Source: Sphingomonadaceae bacterium (lineage in GTDB: Bacteria; Pseudomonadota; Alphaproteobacteria; Sphingomonadales; Sphingomonadaceae). From it: a stretch of 39,124 nt of DNA. Position 1 is the stretch's first letter. Each line of letters begins with the position of its first letter. The stretch is from contig JAHDBR010000021.1 of assembly GCA_020630295.1 (NCBI GenBank), forward strand, positions 1 to 39,124, in the 5' to 3' direction. Below, in pieces: positions 8,493 to 16,620 of this stretch. The notes under the pieces are model-generated. The model had not been told where the DNA came from and did not search any database. It worked only from the letters and a program-made list of their open reading frames with translations. Position numbers and translations under genes: made by a program.

Positions 8493-9583
8493 GTTCGCTG
8501 CTCCGCTCGTGCCAAATGTATTCGGAAATATGTGAGCCCCTTTGCCTCGTCGCGCTTAAAGCTCACACGTCCGCCCATATCGCCTATCAGTTTTTTGACC
8601 AACGCCAGCCCCAGCCCTTGACCGGAAGGTTTCGATGTAACGAAAGGTTCGAAAATGTGATCGCCCAGTGCTTCGTCCGGGCCGGGGCCGTTATCAATTA
8701 CAGCTATTTCGATCGGTAAGCGCGTTGACCGGCCAAAACGCCAAACATTGGCCGCCAGACCGCTCACAAAGCGCGTGCGCACCGAAACGGTCGGATTTTC
8801 GCTTAGCGCACTCGCATCCACTGCGTTCGAAAGCAGATTAATTAGAACCTGTTCGAATGCTTCTCGGTGGGCCTCCACGTCCGGCAGAGACGGGTCGAAC
8901 TCTTCGATGATTTCCGCACGGTCGCGCGCTGCAACGCGTACTGTTGCGATGGCATTTCTGACAGACTGATGGAGATTGACCGGCTCGGACGGCTGCGTTT
9001 GGCTACTACCTAGCTCCTGCATACGGTCAATCAGGCTAGCAATCCGGTCAACTTCCGAGGAAATAACCGCGGTTAGCTTTTTGTCTTTCTCGCCGACGTT
9101 CCGGCTCAACAATTGCCCTGCCCCGCGAATTGCAGCCAACGGGTTTTTGATCTCATGGGCCAGCACAGCGGGCGCTTGTAGAGATGTGTTGGGCTCGTCC
9201 GCATCGCGCATATCATCCTGCCCTGTGTCAGACAGAGTGACCACCCGCCACTCTGGATGGGTCAGCAGCGGGGACACGGTAATGTTGATTAATCGCGAAT
9301 TGCCCGAAATCGTCGCAGGCATTCCTCTGGCAACAATCTTGGCGTCTTTATCTTGCAATCGCTGGATGACCGGATGCCCGCCAAAGTCCACAATTGCACC
9401 GAGATCTTTTCCGCAAAGGCGGGACGCACTCGAACCGAGCAAATCTTCAGCGGCGGGATTTGCTTCCTTGATCGTCAAATTTTCATCGACGAGGATCAGG
9501 GCAAATAGGAATCCGCTAATCTGTTCGCGGGCATCTGGCCGCGTCGCATCACCGGCACCGCCGCCTTGGCCAATCTCGCCCAT
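8489..9583 (-). CDS. ntrB: Nitrogen sensor histidine kinase NtrB
   Basis: NtrB (GlnL) is the soluble kinase/phosphatase of NtrC, controlled in other bacteria by PII protein. A PAS domain (about 25-100) is followed by HisKA with LAHEIKNPLAAIRG (phospho-accepting H143) and HATPase_c with N box NLLSNAVDAS, G1 DNGPG and G2 GQGLGLALVKKL. No membrane segment is seen. Length 364 is usual. The start ATG is separated from the dusB stop by two bases and the end overlaps ntrC by 4, giving a dusB-ntrB-ntrC coupled unit, the standard alphaproteobacterial order. Confidence 0.95.
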   Translation of the reverse strand: MGEIGQGGGAGDATRPDAREQISGFLFALILVDENLTIKEANPAAEDLLGSSASRLCGKDLGAIVDFGGHPVIQRLQDKDAKIVARGMPATISGNSRLINITVSPLLTHPEWRVVTLSDTGQDDMRDADEPNTSLQAPAVLAHEIKNPLAAIRGAGQLLSRNVGEKDKKLTAVISSEVDRIASLIDRMQELGSSQTQPSEPVNLHQSVRNAIATVRVAARDRAEIIEEFDPSLPDVEAHREAFEQVLINLLSNAVDASALSENPTVSVRTRFVSGLAANVWRFGRSTRLPIEIAVIDNGPGPDEALGDHIFEPFVTSKPSGQGLGLALVKKLIGDMGGRVSFKRDEAKGLTYFRIHLARAEQRT

Positions 9584-9585
9584 AG

Positions 9586-10602
9586 TCAGGCGGCACGGCG
9601 ATGGATGAAGGGATCATAGAACCGCTCCAACTCGCCAAGCACTTGTTCGGGATCGTCGATGAAGTTTACATGGTTTCGAAACTCAGCCGAACCGTGCATT
9701 CCCTTCGTATACCATCCGAGATGTTTACGAGCTACTTTAGAACCGACTTCGCGGCCATAATGGTCAAGCATACCTTTGTAATGCTCGACGAGAACCGAAT
9801 ATTGCTCTGAGAAACTCGGGCTTTCCAGCGCCTCGCCCGTGCGCCACCAGTGCATGACTTGGCCAAGCAGCCATGGTTTGCCGTAAGCACCGCGGCCGAT
9901 CATCAATCCGTCTGCACCGGATTGTTCCAGCGCCTTCGCAGCGTCATTCACGCCGCAAATGTCGCCATTCACGATGACCGGAATTGATACGGCATCCTTT
10001 ACCTTACGGATAAAACTCCAATCCGCACTGCCCTTATACATCTGGTTGCGCGTGCGCCCGTGCACGGTGATCATCTTCACACCGATGTCTTGTGCGATCC
10101 GGGCAAGTTCCGGCGCGTTCAGGCTGTCATGGTCCCAGCCCATCCGCATCTTGACGGTGACTGGAACAGAGACGGATTTGACCGTCTCCTCCATCAGTTT
10201 TGTCGCAAGCGGAACCTCGCGCATCAATGCAGAACCGGCCAGGCCGTTGGTTACTTTGCGAACCGGGCACCCGAAATTGATATCGATAATTGCCGCGCCG
10301 CGATCTTCATTCAACTTCGCTGCCTCACCCATAGAAAAGGGATCGCAGCCGACAAGCTGCATAGAAACCGGCTCTTCAACAGCATCCCATGCCGCTTTTT
10401 GCAAAGATTGCCGTGTTTCACGGATCATTGCCTGGCTCGCAATCATCTCTGTCACATTCAGCCCCGAACCATAGCGGCGGACCAATGTACGAAATGGCAA
10501 ATCAGTCACGCCGGTCATCGGCGCGAGCACCACCGGACAATCGATGGAAATATCGCCGATTTCGATTGGCTTGAGAGCCGGAGGAGCGGGAAGCTGGGTC
10601 AT
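9586..10602 (-). CDS. dusB: tRNA-dihydrouridine synthase DusB (NifR3)
   Basis: This flavoenzyme reduces specific uridines in the tRNA D-loop to dihydrouridine using NADPH. Family signatures are [13 protein letters not shown] near the N-terminus, the conserved active-site cysteine in [10 protein letters not shown], the FMN-contacting VTVKMRMGW and ITVHGRTR, and NGDI ... [15 protein letters not shown]. The frame stays open to 10677, but the ATG at 10602 ([12 protein letters not shown]...) is chosen: it gives a family-length protein of 338 residues and avoids a head-on overlap with ispDF. It is the first gene of the ntr cluster. Confidence 0.93.
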   Translation of the reverse strand: MTQLPAPPALKPIEIGDISIDCPVVLAPMTGVTDLPFRTLVRRYGSGLNVTEMIASQAMIRETRQSLQKAAWDAVEEPVSMQLVGCDPFSMGEAAKLNEDRGAAIIDINFGCPVRKVTNGLAGSALMREVPLATKLMEETVKSVSVPVTVKMRMGWDHDSLNAPELARIAQDIGVKMITVHGRTRNQMYKGSADWSFIRKVKDAVSIPVIVNGDICGVNDAAKALEQSGADGLMIGRGAYGKPWLLGQVMHWWRTGEALESPSFSEQYSVLVEHYKGMLDHYGREVGSKVARKHLGWYTKGMHGSAEFRNHVNFIDDPEQVLGELERFYDPFIHRRAA

Positions 10603-10678
10603 ATAAGTAACGTGCCTAATATTTGGGCAGCGCATAGTGCATTGCAGCATGAGGCGCAAGCAGCTAGCGCCTATCACA
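10603..10678. promoter_or_regulatory. Divergent promoter region dusB-ntr / ispDF
   Basis: These 76 bases separate two genes transcribed away from each other and must contain or overlap the 5' signals for both the seven-gene ntr cluster and ispDF-pncC. I could not pick out a convincing -35/-10 pair. The region exists only if the shorter starts (10602 and 10679) are used, which both protein families support. Confidence 0.45.
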
Positions 10679-11827
10679 ATGACCCAGGCGAACCTTCCTC
10701 CCCGCTTCGCTGCGATTGTTGTTGCGGCCGGTAAAGGTCTGCGCGCAGGTCAAGCGGTGCCTAAACAATTTGCGATGTGGCGCGGGAAACCCGTCCTGCG
10801 ACATTCAGTAGAAAGCCTGTCTAACGCCGGTGCATCACCGATTGTCATCGCAATTCCCGAGGGCGCTGAGGAAGTCGCCAGAGCAGCCACTGAAGGCATC
10901 GCAGACATCCGCTTTGTCACAGGTGCCGATACGCGGCAGGGATCGGTTGCAAAGGCGCTCACGCAAATCAGTGAGGCCGAGGCTGATCATGTCGCAATTC
11001 ATGACGCGGCACGGCCCATCCTGCCAGAAGCAGTAATTGTGCGCTTGTTGAGTGCGCTTGAAAAACAGCCTGGCGCTATTCCCGTTTTGCCAGTCGTGGA
11101 CAGTCTATCAGTCGACGATGGCGGTACAATGGCCGGGTCGGCGGATCGCGACAGCCTTCGCCGTGTGCAGACCCCGCAAGCCTTCCGCCTGAATAGCATC
11201 AAGGCCGCGCACACAGAATGGCAAGGCGAACTGACCGCCGGTGACGATGCTCAGGTCTTGCGTGCTTGGGGCGGCACAGTCGCGCATGTGGAGGGCGACG
11301 AGGCGCTCAAAAAGCTTACCTTTTCCGAGGATTTTATGACTGAACTACCAATGCTTCGGACAGGCATGGGCTATGACGTTCACCGTCTGGTTGACGGCGA
11401 AGAATTGTGGCTCGGCGGAATTCAGATCGACCATGATAAGGGGCTTTCCGGTCACAGCGATGCTGATGTCGCGCTCCATGCCATTGTTGACGCGTTGCTT
11501 GGTGCCTCCGCACAAGGCGACATTGGTCAGCATTTTCCCCCGTCCGATCCGCAATGGAAAGGCGCGCGTTCAGCGCAATTTCTTGAACACGCCGCTAAAT
11601 TGGTCGCACAATCCGGCTATTGCATCGGCAATATCGATCTCACGATAATCTGCGAGGCCCCTAAGATCGGCCCGCATCGTGATGCAATGCGCGATCGAAT
11701 TGCTGGATTGTTAGGGATCGATATTGGCCAAGTCAGCGTCAAAGCGACCACCACAGAACGGCTTGGCTTTGCGGGCCGTGCAGAAGGTATAGCTGCGCAA
11801 GCAATCGCAACAATTATAAAACAGTGA
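10679..11827 (+). CDS. ispDF: Bifunctional IspD/IspF, MEP isoprenoid pathway
   Basis: One polypeptide of 382 residues fuses two non-consecutive enzymes of the methylerythritol-phosphate pathway. IspD (MEP cytidylyltransferase, about 8-225) starts with [14 protein letters not shown], the CTP-binding loop, and has HDAARP and the DDAQ region. IspF (MEcPP synthase, about 228-380) starts with MGYDVHR (metal ligands D233 and H235), continues with GHSDADV (ligand H259) and ends with [19 protein letters not shown]. The fusion is common in alphaproteobacteria. The frame is open to 10637, but ATG 10679 sits directly before the IspD core and is preferred. pncC follows after 43 bases on the same strand. 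Confidence 0.95.
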   Translation: MTQANLPPRFAAIVVAAGKGLRAGQAVPKQFAMWRGKPVLRHSVESLSNAGASPIVIAIPEGAEEVARAATEGIADIRFVTGADTRQGSVAKALTQISEAEADHVAIHDAARPILPEAVIVRLLSALEKQPGAIPVLPVVDSLSVDDGGTMAGSADRDSLRRVQTPQAFRLNSIKAAHTEWQGELTAGDDAQVLRAWGGTVAHVEGDEALKKLTFSEDFMTELPMLRTGMGYDVHRLVDGEELWLGGIQIDHDKGLSGHSDADVALHAIVDALLGASAQGDIGQHFPPSDPQWKGARSAQFLEHAAKLVAQSGYCIGNIDLTIICEAPKIGPHRDAMRDRIAGLLGIDIGQVSVKATTTERLGFAGRAEGIAAQAIATIIKQ

Positions 11828-11870
11828 CCAGCATTCACCTCATCTAGAAGCCGCAAACAGGCCCGACATT

Positions 11871-12371
11871 ATGACCGACACATTACTTCCGGAAGATATC
11901 GATACTTTGGCGCGCAAGGTCGTGGAAGCCAATACAAAAGCGGGCCGGAAGATCGCGTTGGCGGAAAGCTGCACGGGCGGTTTGGTCGCCGCCGCTATCA
12001 CCGAAATTGCCGGTTCGTCTGCTGTGCTCGACCGGGGCTTCGTGACCTATTCCAATGAAGCGAAAATGGAGAGCCTAGACGTTGCAAGCGATATCATCGA
12101 GACGTTTGGAGCAGTGTCGATTGCTTGTGTATGGGCGATGGCTCAGGGTGCACTTCAGAACAGCAATGCGGATGTGGCAGTCGCCATTAGCGGCGTTGCA
12201 GGCCCTGGAGGGGGAACTGATCTAAAGCCGGTGGGCACAGTGGTGTTTGCGCGCGTGCGCCGGAATGAAACGGGCGAACCCGAAGGTGAACTTAAGAGCT
12301 TTGGAAATGTGAGCCGAGCGGAAGTGCGCCGTCAGGCAACGATATGTGCGCTGGAATTGCTACTTCCGTAA
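11871..12371 (+). CDS. pncC: Nicotinamide-nucleotide amidase (CinA C-terminal domain, PncC)
   Basis: The 166-residue protein is the stand-alone CinA C-terminal domain, which deamidates nicotinamide mononucleotide to nicotinate mononucleotide for NAD recycling. The hallmark ALAESCTGGLVAAAIT places the nucleophile at S33; SGVAGPGGGT (about 111-120) is the second signature and KPVGTV follows. The N-terminal molybdopterin-binding-like half of full CinA is absent, as in many short homologues. Its last 40 bases overlap the 3' end of the convergent gene at 12332. Confidence 0.93.
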   Translation: MTDTLLPEDIDTLARKVVEANTKAGRKIALAESCTGGLVAAAITEIAGSSAVLDRGFVTYSNEAKMESLDVASDIIETFGAVSIACVWAMAQGALQNSNADVAVAISGVAGPGGGTDLKPVGTVVFARVRRNETGEPEGELKSFGNVSRAEVRRQATICALELLLP

Positions 12372-12793
12372 AGCGCTTCTGCCCGCGCTTCAAAAGCGGC
12401 GACCATTTTGCGAAAGGCGCGGTCAAAATATTGGCCCGCCAATGCCTCAAACACGCGGTTCTTGAAGGTAAAGTCTACGCAGAAATCCACTTCGCAGCCG
12501 CCGTCCGCGACAGGGGTAAAGCTCCACCGGTTATCCAGATCGCGCAGCGGCCCGTCCACGTAACGTACCTGAATAAGGTTCGGCCTGTCCTTGCGAACAT
12601 TCGAGGTGAAGCTTTCTCGCAAAGATTTGAAGCCAACCACCATGTCGGCCACCATTTCGGTGCCGCTGTCAGACCTAACGCGTGTGGCAACAACCCAAGG
12701 TAAGAATTCCTTATAGCGTCCAACATCGGCGACCAGATCAAACATCTGTTCGCAGCTATAGGGCAGCACCCGTTTTTCGCGGATGCCCGGCAT
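12332..12793 (-). CDS. ratA: Coq10/START-domain protein, RatA family
   Basis: The 153-residue SRPBCC-fold protein belongs to the Coq10/RatA family. Family features are VLPYSCEQMFDLVADVGRY and FLPW near the N-terminus, the VGFKSLRESFTS strand, and the C-terminal helix with FEARAEALYG. Mitochondrial Coq10 binds ubiquinone and supports respiration; E. coli RatA was reported to block ribosome subunit joining, so databases label the family a toxin. No antitoxin gene is adjacent, and the ubiquinone-related role seems likelier. The ATG overlaps the lipA stop by one base (TAATG), so it is translated with lipA. The last residues (SSNSSAHIVA) are encoded within the region antisense to pncC. Confidence 0.88.
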   Translation of the reverse strand: MPGIREKRVLPYSCEQMFDLVADVGRYKEFLPWVVATRVRSDSGTEMVADMVVGFKSLRESFTSNVRKDRPNLIQVRYVDGPLRDLDNRWSFTPVADGGCEVDFCVDFTFKNRVFEALAGQYFDRAFRKMVAAFEARAEALYGSSNSSAHIVA

Positions 12794-13755
12794 TAGCGGG
12801 CAGCTCTGGCCGCTTGTTTCGCCAGCTTTTCCTCGCGCGCAGCCTTCATTTCCGCGAAGTCATCACCCGCGTGATAACTGGAACGGGTCAGCGGGGATGA
12901 TGCGACTTGCAGAAAGCCTTTAGCTCGCGCGATGGCACCGAACGCGTCGAACGCTTTTGGCGTGACAAAATCTTCAACCTTGGCATGCTTCGGAGTTGGT
13001 TGGAGATATTGACCCATAGTCATAAAATCCACATCCGCGCTGCGCATATCGTCCATAACCTGGTGCACCTCCAGGCGCTGCTCGCCCAGCCCCAGCATTA
13101 TCCCGGATTTGGTAAAGATCATCGGATCATGGTTCTTCACTTCTTCAAGCAAGCGAAGCGAGGCGTAATAGCGCGCCCCGGGCCGAATGGTAGGATAGAG
13201 ACGCGGCACTGTTTCAAGATTGTGATTGTACACATCAGGTCCGGCTTCGCAGATTGCCTCTACCGCAGCGCGCATTTTACCGCGGAAATCAGGCGTCAGA
13301 ATTTCGATCGTTGTGTTCGGTGTTTCGCGGCGCAGCGCCTTGATCACTTTCACGAACTGGCTTGCGCCGCCATCGGGCAAATCATCACGGTCAACCGAAG
13401 TAATGACGATGTGTTCGAGGCCCATTTTGCCCGCTGCAATCGCAGTGTTTTCCGGCTCCATCGGATCGACTATGCGCGGCATCCCGGTTTTGACATTGCA
13501 AAATGCGCAGGCCCGGGTGCACACATCGCCCAAAATCATCACGGTCGCGTGTTTCTTTGTCCAACATTCACCGATATTGGGGCACGCCGCCTCTTCGCAA
13601 ACAGTGTTAAGGTTCAGCTCGCGCATCAGTTTGCGCGTTTCATGGTACCCTTTGCTCACTGGAGCTTTTACGCGAATCCAGTCCGGCTTGCGCTGGCGCG
13701 GCGGGCGGGATTCTTCCGGTGAAGGAGCATTTGAGAGGTCGTTCATGTCCGCCAT
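12793..13755 (-). CDS. lipA: Lipoyl synthase LipA
   Basis: LipA is the radical-SAM enzyme that inserts two sulfurs into octanoyl groups on lipoyl domains. The auxiliary cluster ligands are C53, C58 and C64 ([12 protein letters not shown]), the radical-SAM cluster ligands C79, C83 and C86 (CTRACAFC), and the C-terminal RSSY motif is present (LTRSSYHA). Length 320 is typical. Start ATG 13755; a second ATG three codons later is also possible. A substrate is encoded in the same window: the lipoyl domain fused to PdhB (30868-32247). ratA is coupled downstream. Confidence 0.97.
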   Translation of the reverse strand: MADMNDLSNAPSPEESRPPRQRKPDWIRVKAPVSKGYHETRKLMRELNLNTVCEEAACPNIGECWTKKHATVMILGDVCTRACAFCNVKTGMPRIVDPMEPENTAIAAGKMGLEHIVITSVDRDDLPDGGASQFVKVIKALRRETPNTTIEILTPDFRGKMRAAVEAICEAGPDVYNHNLETVPRLYPTIRPGARYYASLRLLEEVKNHDPMIFTKSGIMLGLGEQRLEVHQVMDDMRSADVDFMTMGQYLQPTPKHAKVEDFVTPKAFDAFGAIARAKGFLQVASSPLTRSSYHAGDDFAEMKAAREEKLAKQAARAAR

Positions 13756-13880
13756 TTAGGCGCGTTGGCGGCGCTCTGCAATGCCTGCGCGCCTGCATTG
13801 GTATGTATCCAATTATCACATCGGTGGACGAATATGCAGCCGCATTGCCCTCCCGAACAGTTGACGCTAATCGTACCGAC

Positions 13881-14867
13881 ATGGACAGTACAGCATTACA
13901 AACTTTCACCTCCCCTGTAGTGCTATTTTTCCTGCTCGGATTGCTGGCCGCATTTCTCCGCTCCGATCTCGCCATTCCTGAAGCGATTGCGAAGGGTATG
14001 TCGCTATACCTTATGGCGGCCATCGGCCTGAAAGGGGGCGTCGCTGTCGCAGAATCCGGCATCGACATTACTGTAGGATCGGCCCTTTTGGCCGGCATCG
14101 CAGCCAGCTTTTTGATGCCTTTCATCGCGCATTTCGTGTTAAAAACGTTTGGCGGTCTGGATCGGCTCAATTCTGGCGCAGTCGCGGCGCATTACGGTTC
14201 GGTAAGTGTGGTCACATATGTCACCGCAGTCGAGATATTAGAACTCTCCGCCCTGCCCGCCGCGGGCTTTATGGTCGCAGTTCTGGCTGCCATGGAAACA
14301 CCGGCAATCCTGAGCGGTTTGATGCTTGCTAAAGGGTCCGACGGGACCGGCAGCAAGTCAGAGCGTGCTGAGATGTTAAAAGAGGTGTTTCTAAACGCCT
14401 CAGTGGTTTTGCTGCTGGGCAGCTTTGCGATCGGCATGATCGCCGGCCCCACCGGATTTGCCGAGGTCAGTCCGTTTTTTCAGGCCGGTTTTAAGGGCGT
14501 GCTTTGCCTGTTCCTCCTAGACATGGGGCTCATCGCAGCGCGGCGAATTATGTCGTCTCGCGCAATTACTTGGCGGTTGGCCGCGATTGCGATCCTTTTG
14601 CCCATTTTCAACGGAGCGATCGGCGTTCTTGTGGGAACCGGAATTGGTCTTGATGTCGGGTCGACCGCAGCCTTTGGGGTGTTGTGCGCCAGCGCCAGTT
14701 ACATAGCGGTTCCAGCGGCCATGCGGCTTGCCCTACCCGAAGCTGACCCTGGCATATATCTTACAATGTCGTTGAGCATCACATTCCCGTTTAACATCCT
14801 GATCAACATCGGCTTGATAACTGCCTTTGCCGTCAGTCTTGGCGGCGGGGTAGGAGGACCAACATGA
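13881..14867 (+). CDS. sbtA: SbtA-type sodium-dependent bicarbonate transporter
   Basis: The 328-residue protein is nearly all membrane helices (about ten) and fits the SbtA family first described as high-affinity Na+/HCO3- symporters of cyanobacteria. Recognisable stretches are FFLLGLLAAFLRSDLAIPEAI, SLYLMAAIGLKGGVAVA and AAHYGSVSVVTYVTAVE, with a charged cytoplasmic loop (KSERAEMLKEV) in the middle, where SbtA contacts its PII-like partner. The frame is open upstream to 13719, but ATG 13881 places the start 10-15 residues before the first helix, as in other SbtA proteins, and leaves 125 bases of promoter space to lipA. No clear Shine-Dalgarno is seen. It overlaps the next gene by 4 bases (ATGA). 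Confidence 0.88.
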   Translation: MDSTALQTFTSPVVLFFLLGLLAAFLRSDLAIPEAIAKGMSLYLMAAIGLKGGVAVAESGIDITVGSALLAGIAASFLMPFIAHFVLKTFGGLDRLNSGAVAAHYGSVSVVTYVTAVEILELSALPAAGFMVAVLAAMETPAILSGLMLAKGSDGTGSKSERAEMLKEVFLNASVVLLLGSFAIGMIAGPTGFAEVSPFFQAGFKGVLCLFLLDMGLIAARRIMSSRAITWRLAAIAILLPIFNGAIGVLVGTGIGLDVGSTAAFGVLCASASYIAVPAAMRLALPEADPGIYLTMSLSITFPFNILINIGLITAFAVSLGGGVGGPT

Positions 14868-15172
14868 CCGAAACCGTCATTCGCAAACGTATCGAAATAC
14901 TCGCAGACACTGCATTGGTCCGGCGCGTTACCGAGATCATAAATAGGGTCGAAATTACCGGCTGGACCGTGCTGCCCGTTCAGTCTGGCAGCGGGCGGGA
15001 TGGCCCGTGGCAGGACGAGCGCGTGACTGGGTCTAACAAGTCATTGGTGCTTACCGTGGCATCTCAAATCAAGGCCGAGAAGCTTGCAAGCGAGCTAGAA
15101 CCCATCCTATCTAGCCACGGGCTTCTGCTCACTATGTGGGATGTGGAGGTTATTCGAGGAGACCGTTTTTAA
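14864..15172 (+). CDS. sbtB: SbtB-like PII-family regulator
   Basis: The 102-residue protein has the PII-like ferredoxin fold pattern (KRIEILADTALVRRV, then EITGWTVLPVQSGSG, a T-loop-like GRDGPWQDE segment, and ADP/AMP-site-like strands near the C-terminus). Position decides the call: its ATG overlaps the sbtA stop by 4 bases and its TAA overlaps the carbonic anhydrase ATG by one. SbtB proteins bind adenyl nucleotides (including cAMP) and gate SbtA. The short C-terminus (VEVIRGDRF) lacks the paired cysteines of the cyanobacterial R-loop. It could instead belong to the CPII group of carbon-associated PII proteins; sequence alone does not settle which. Confidence 0.78.
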   Translation: MTETVIRKRIEILADTALVRRVTEIINRVEITGWTVLPVQSGSGRDGPWQDERVTGSNKSLVLTVASQIKAEKLASELEPILSSHGLLLTMWDVEVIRGDRF

Positions 15173-15813
15173 TGCCTGAGTTTGCGCAATTGTTGGAAGG
15201 CTATCAGCGGTTTCGTGACGGCAGCTATCCAGCACAAAGGGACAGGTTCGAGAAGCTGGCGAGTTTGGGCCAGTCCCCTAAGCTAATGCTGATAGCTTGT
15301 TCCGACAGCCGTGTTGACCCCGCCCAGATATTTGACGTCCATCCGGGCGAAATATTTGTGGTCCGGAACGTGGCCGCTTTGGTTCCCCCGTTTGAAACTA
15401 ATCCCGGCTTGCACGGCGTTTCGGCAGCGCTCGAATATGCCGTGAATGTTCTCAAGGTCAGACAAATTGTCGTCATGGGCCACGGGATGTGCGGCGGATG
15501 CAAGGCCGCCCTTACCCAAGAACTGCAAGGCGCGGCGCCTGGTGAAGGCGGCTTTGTCGCGAACTGGATTGCCATGCTCGATGAAGCCCGCAAGCCAATC
15601 GCTGAGAAATATGGCATCGAAGGGCGCACAGCTGAAAAGGCGATGGAACTCGCCGCAGTGCAAGTCAGCCTCGACAATCTGCGTACATTTCCCTGCGTCC
15701 AAGACCGCGTGGCATCCGGCGATCTGACATTACGCGGTACATTCTTCGCAATTTCGGACGGCGTTCTTCACGTCTTGGATGACGAAACATCAGAATTTGT
15801 GGCGCAGGGCTAA
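15172..15813 (+). CDS. Beta-class carbonic anhydrase
   Basis: The 213-residue enzyme interconverts CO2 and bicarbonate. Zinc ligands are C43 (ACSDSRVDP), H104 and C107 (GHGMCGG); the activating dyad D45/R47 is intact. The sequence around VVRNVAALVPPFE and CGGCKAAL fits the plant-type clade of beta-carbonic anhydrases. Start ATG 15172 shares one base with the sbtB stop and has GAGGAGA about ten bases upstream, which argues against the longer frame from 15136. Placed behind a bicarbonate transporter and its regulator, it probably converts imported bicarbonate for carboxylases or adjusts the CO2/bicarbonate pool. Confidence 0.93.
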   Translation: MPEFAQLLEGYQRFRDGSYPAQRDRFEKLASLGQSPKLMLIACSDSRVDPAQIFDVHPGEIFVVRNVAALVPPFETNPGLHGVSAALEYAVNVLKVRQIVVMGHGMCGGCKAALTQELQGAAPGEGGFVANWIAMLDEARKPIAEKYGIEGRTAEKAMELAAVQVSLDNLRTFPCVQDRVASGDLTLRGTFFAISDGVLHVLDDETSEFVAQG

Positions 15814-15852
15814 GGCACTTGCGCGCAGTGGTTGGAGAAGTCAGAATACAAT

Positions 15853-16560
15853 ATGGCTGACCAACACATTCTGAATATCGCCCTTCTGATTGACTCCGAT
15901 AATGCCAGCCCCGCCGGTATAGACCCCGTCCTGACTGTGCTGGCCGAATTGGGGCAGGTAAATATCCGCCGTGCCTATGGGAACTGGCGCAAGACTTCGC
16001 TCAAGGGCTGGGTTGATAAGATGCATCGCTATGGGATCGAGCCCTCTCAGCAATTCGATATCACTAAAGGCAAAAATGCCACCGACATGAAAATGACGAT
16101 AGATGCCATGGATATGCTCTATCGCGGGCGTGTTCAGGGTTTCGGCATTATGAGTTCGGATAGCGACTTTATGCCGCTCGCCATGCGTATCCGGCAGGAA
16201 GGGTATCCCGTTTACGGTTTCGGCGGACCGAAAACACCTGAAGCATTCAGGCAAGCATGCTCCCGCTTTATTGATGTGAATGCATTGATAAAGGCGGAAA
16301 AGGAAGAGCGGAAGAAAGAAGAAAACGGCGCTATCGATGATGAGCTGCTGGACCTTCTGTTTGACGCGTACAATGCCAGCAATCGCGACGAGGCCGGATA
16401 TGCGAAACTGTCAGAAGTCGGCCAGCGTGCTGGGAACCGGTCCAGCTTTGACACACGCAACTACGGCTTCTCTAGGCTTATCGACCTGATCGATTCCATT
16501 GCTAATTTTGCCACAGAACGCCGAGATAACGGGCAAATATGGGTCAAACGGCTAAGGTAA
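15853..16560 (+). CDS. NYN (LabA-like PIN) domain protein with C-terminal OST-HTH/LOTUS domain
   Basis: The 235-residue protein starts with a NYN domain, a PIN-like ribonuclease fold: the first acidic strand is ALLIDSDNASP (D14, D16), TDMKMTIDAMDML carries the next acidic residues, and GIMSSDSDFMPLAMRIR is the canonical third motif. A charged linker (KAEKEERKKEENG) leads to a C-terminal region (about 167-235) matching OST-HTH/LOTUS: a DDELLDLLFDAY helix, KLSEVGQRAG, SFDTRNYGFSRLIDLI and a final WVKRL strand. Such proteins are predicted RNA-binding endonucleases; the target is unknown. A TTG at 15832 would add seven residues, but the ATG with GGAGAAG 12 bases upstream is preferred. It lies 39 bases after the carbonic anhydrase gene and may be read through from it. 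Confidence 0.85.
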   Translation: MADQHILNIALLIDSDNASPAGIDPVLTVLAELGQVNIRRAYGNWRKTSLKGWVDKMHRYGIEPSQQFDITKGKNATDMKMTIDAMDMLYRGRVQGFGIMSSDSDFMPLAMRIRQEGYPVYGFGGPKTPEAFRQACSRFIDVNALIKAEKEERKKEENGAIDDELLDLLFDAYNASNRDEAGYAKLSEVGQRAGNRSSFDTRNYGFSRLIDLIDSIANFATERRDNGQIWVKRLR

Positions 16561-16566
16561 GCGTAC

Positions 16567-16596
16567 AAAAAAGGGCGCGAACCGAAGTTCGCGCCC
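16567..16596 (-). terminator. Intrinsic terminator of the 16621-17976 gene
   Basis: GGGCGCGAAC (16573-16582), loop CGAA, GTTCGCGCCC (16587-16596): a perfect 10-bp stem. Read on the minus strand it is followed at once by six T (16567-16572), the classical intrinsic terminator form. It begins 24 bases after the stop of the minus-strand gene. On the plus strand the downstream side is not T-rich, so it probably stops the NYN transcript less well. Confidence 0.85.
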
Positions 16597-16620
16597 TCTC
16601 CTGATAAATTATAAGCGCGC

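Noticed and set aside
10603-10677. Longer forms of dusB (to 10677) and ispDF (from 10637) that overlap head-to-head
   Set aside because: The extra N-terminal residues do not belong to either family, and internal ATGs at 10602 and 10679 fit family starts and leave a promoter gap.
12332-12793. RatA as part of a toxin-antitoxin pair
   Set aside because: No small antitoxin gene adjoins it; it is coupled to lipA, and the Coq10-type fold suggests a ubiquinone-related role.
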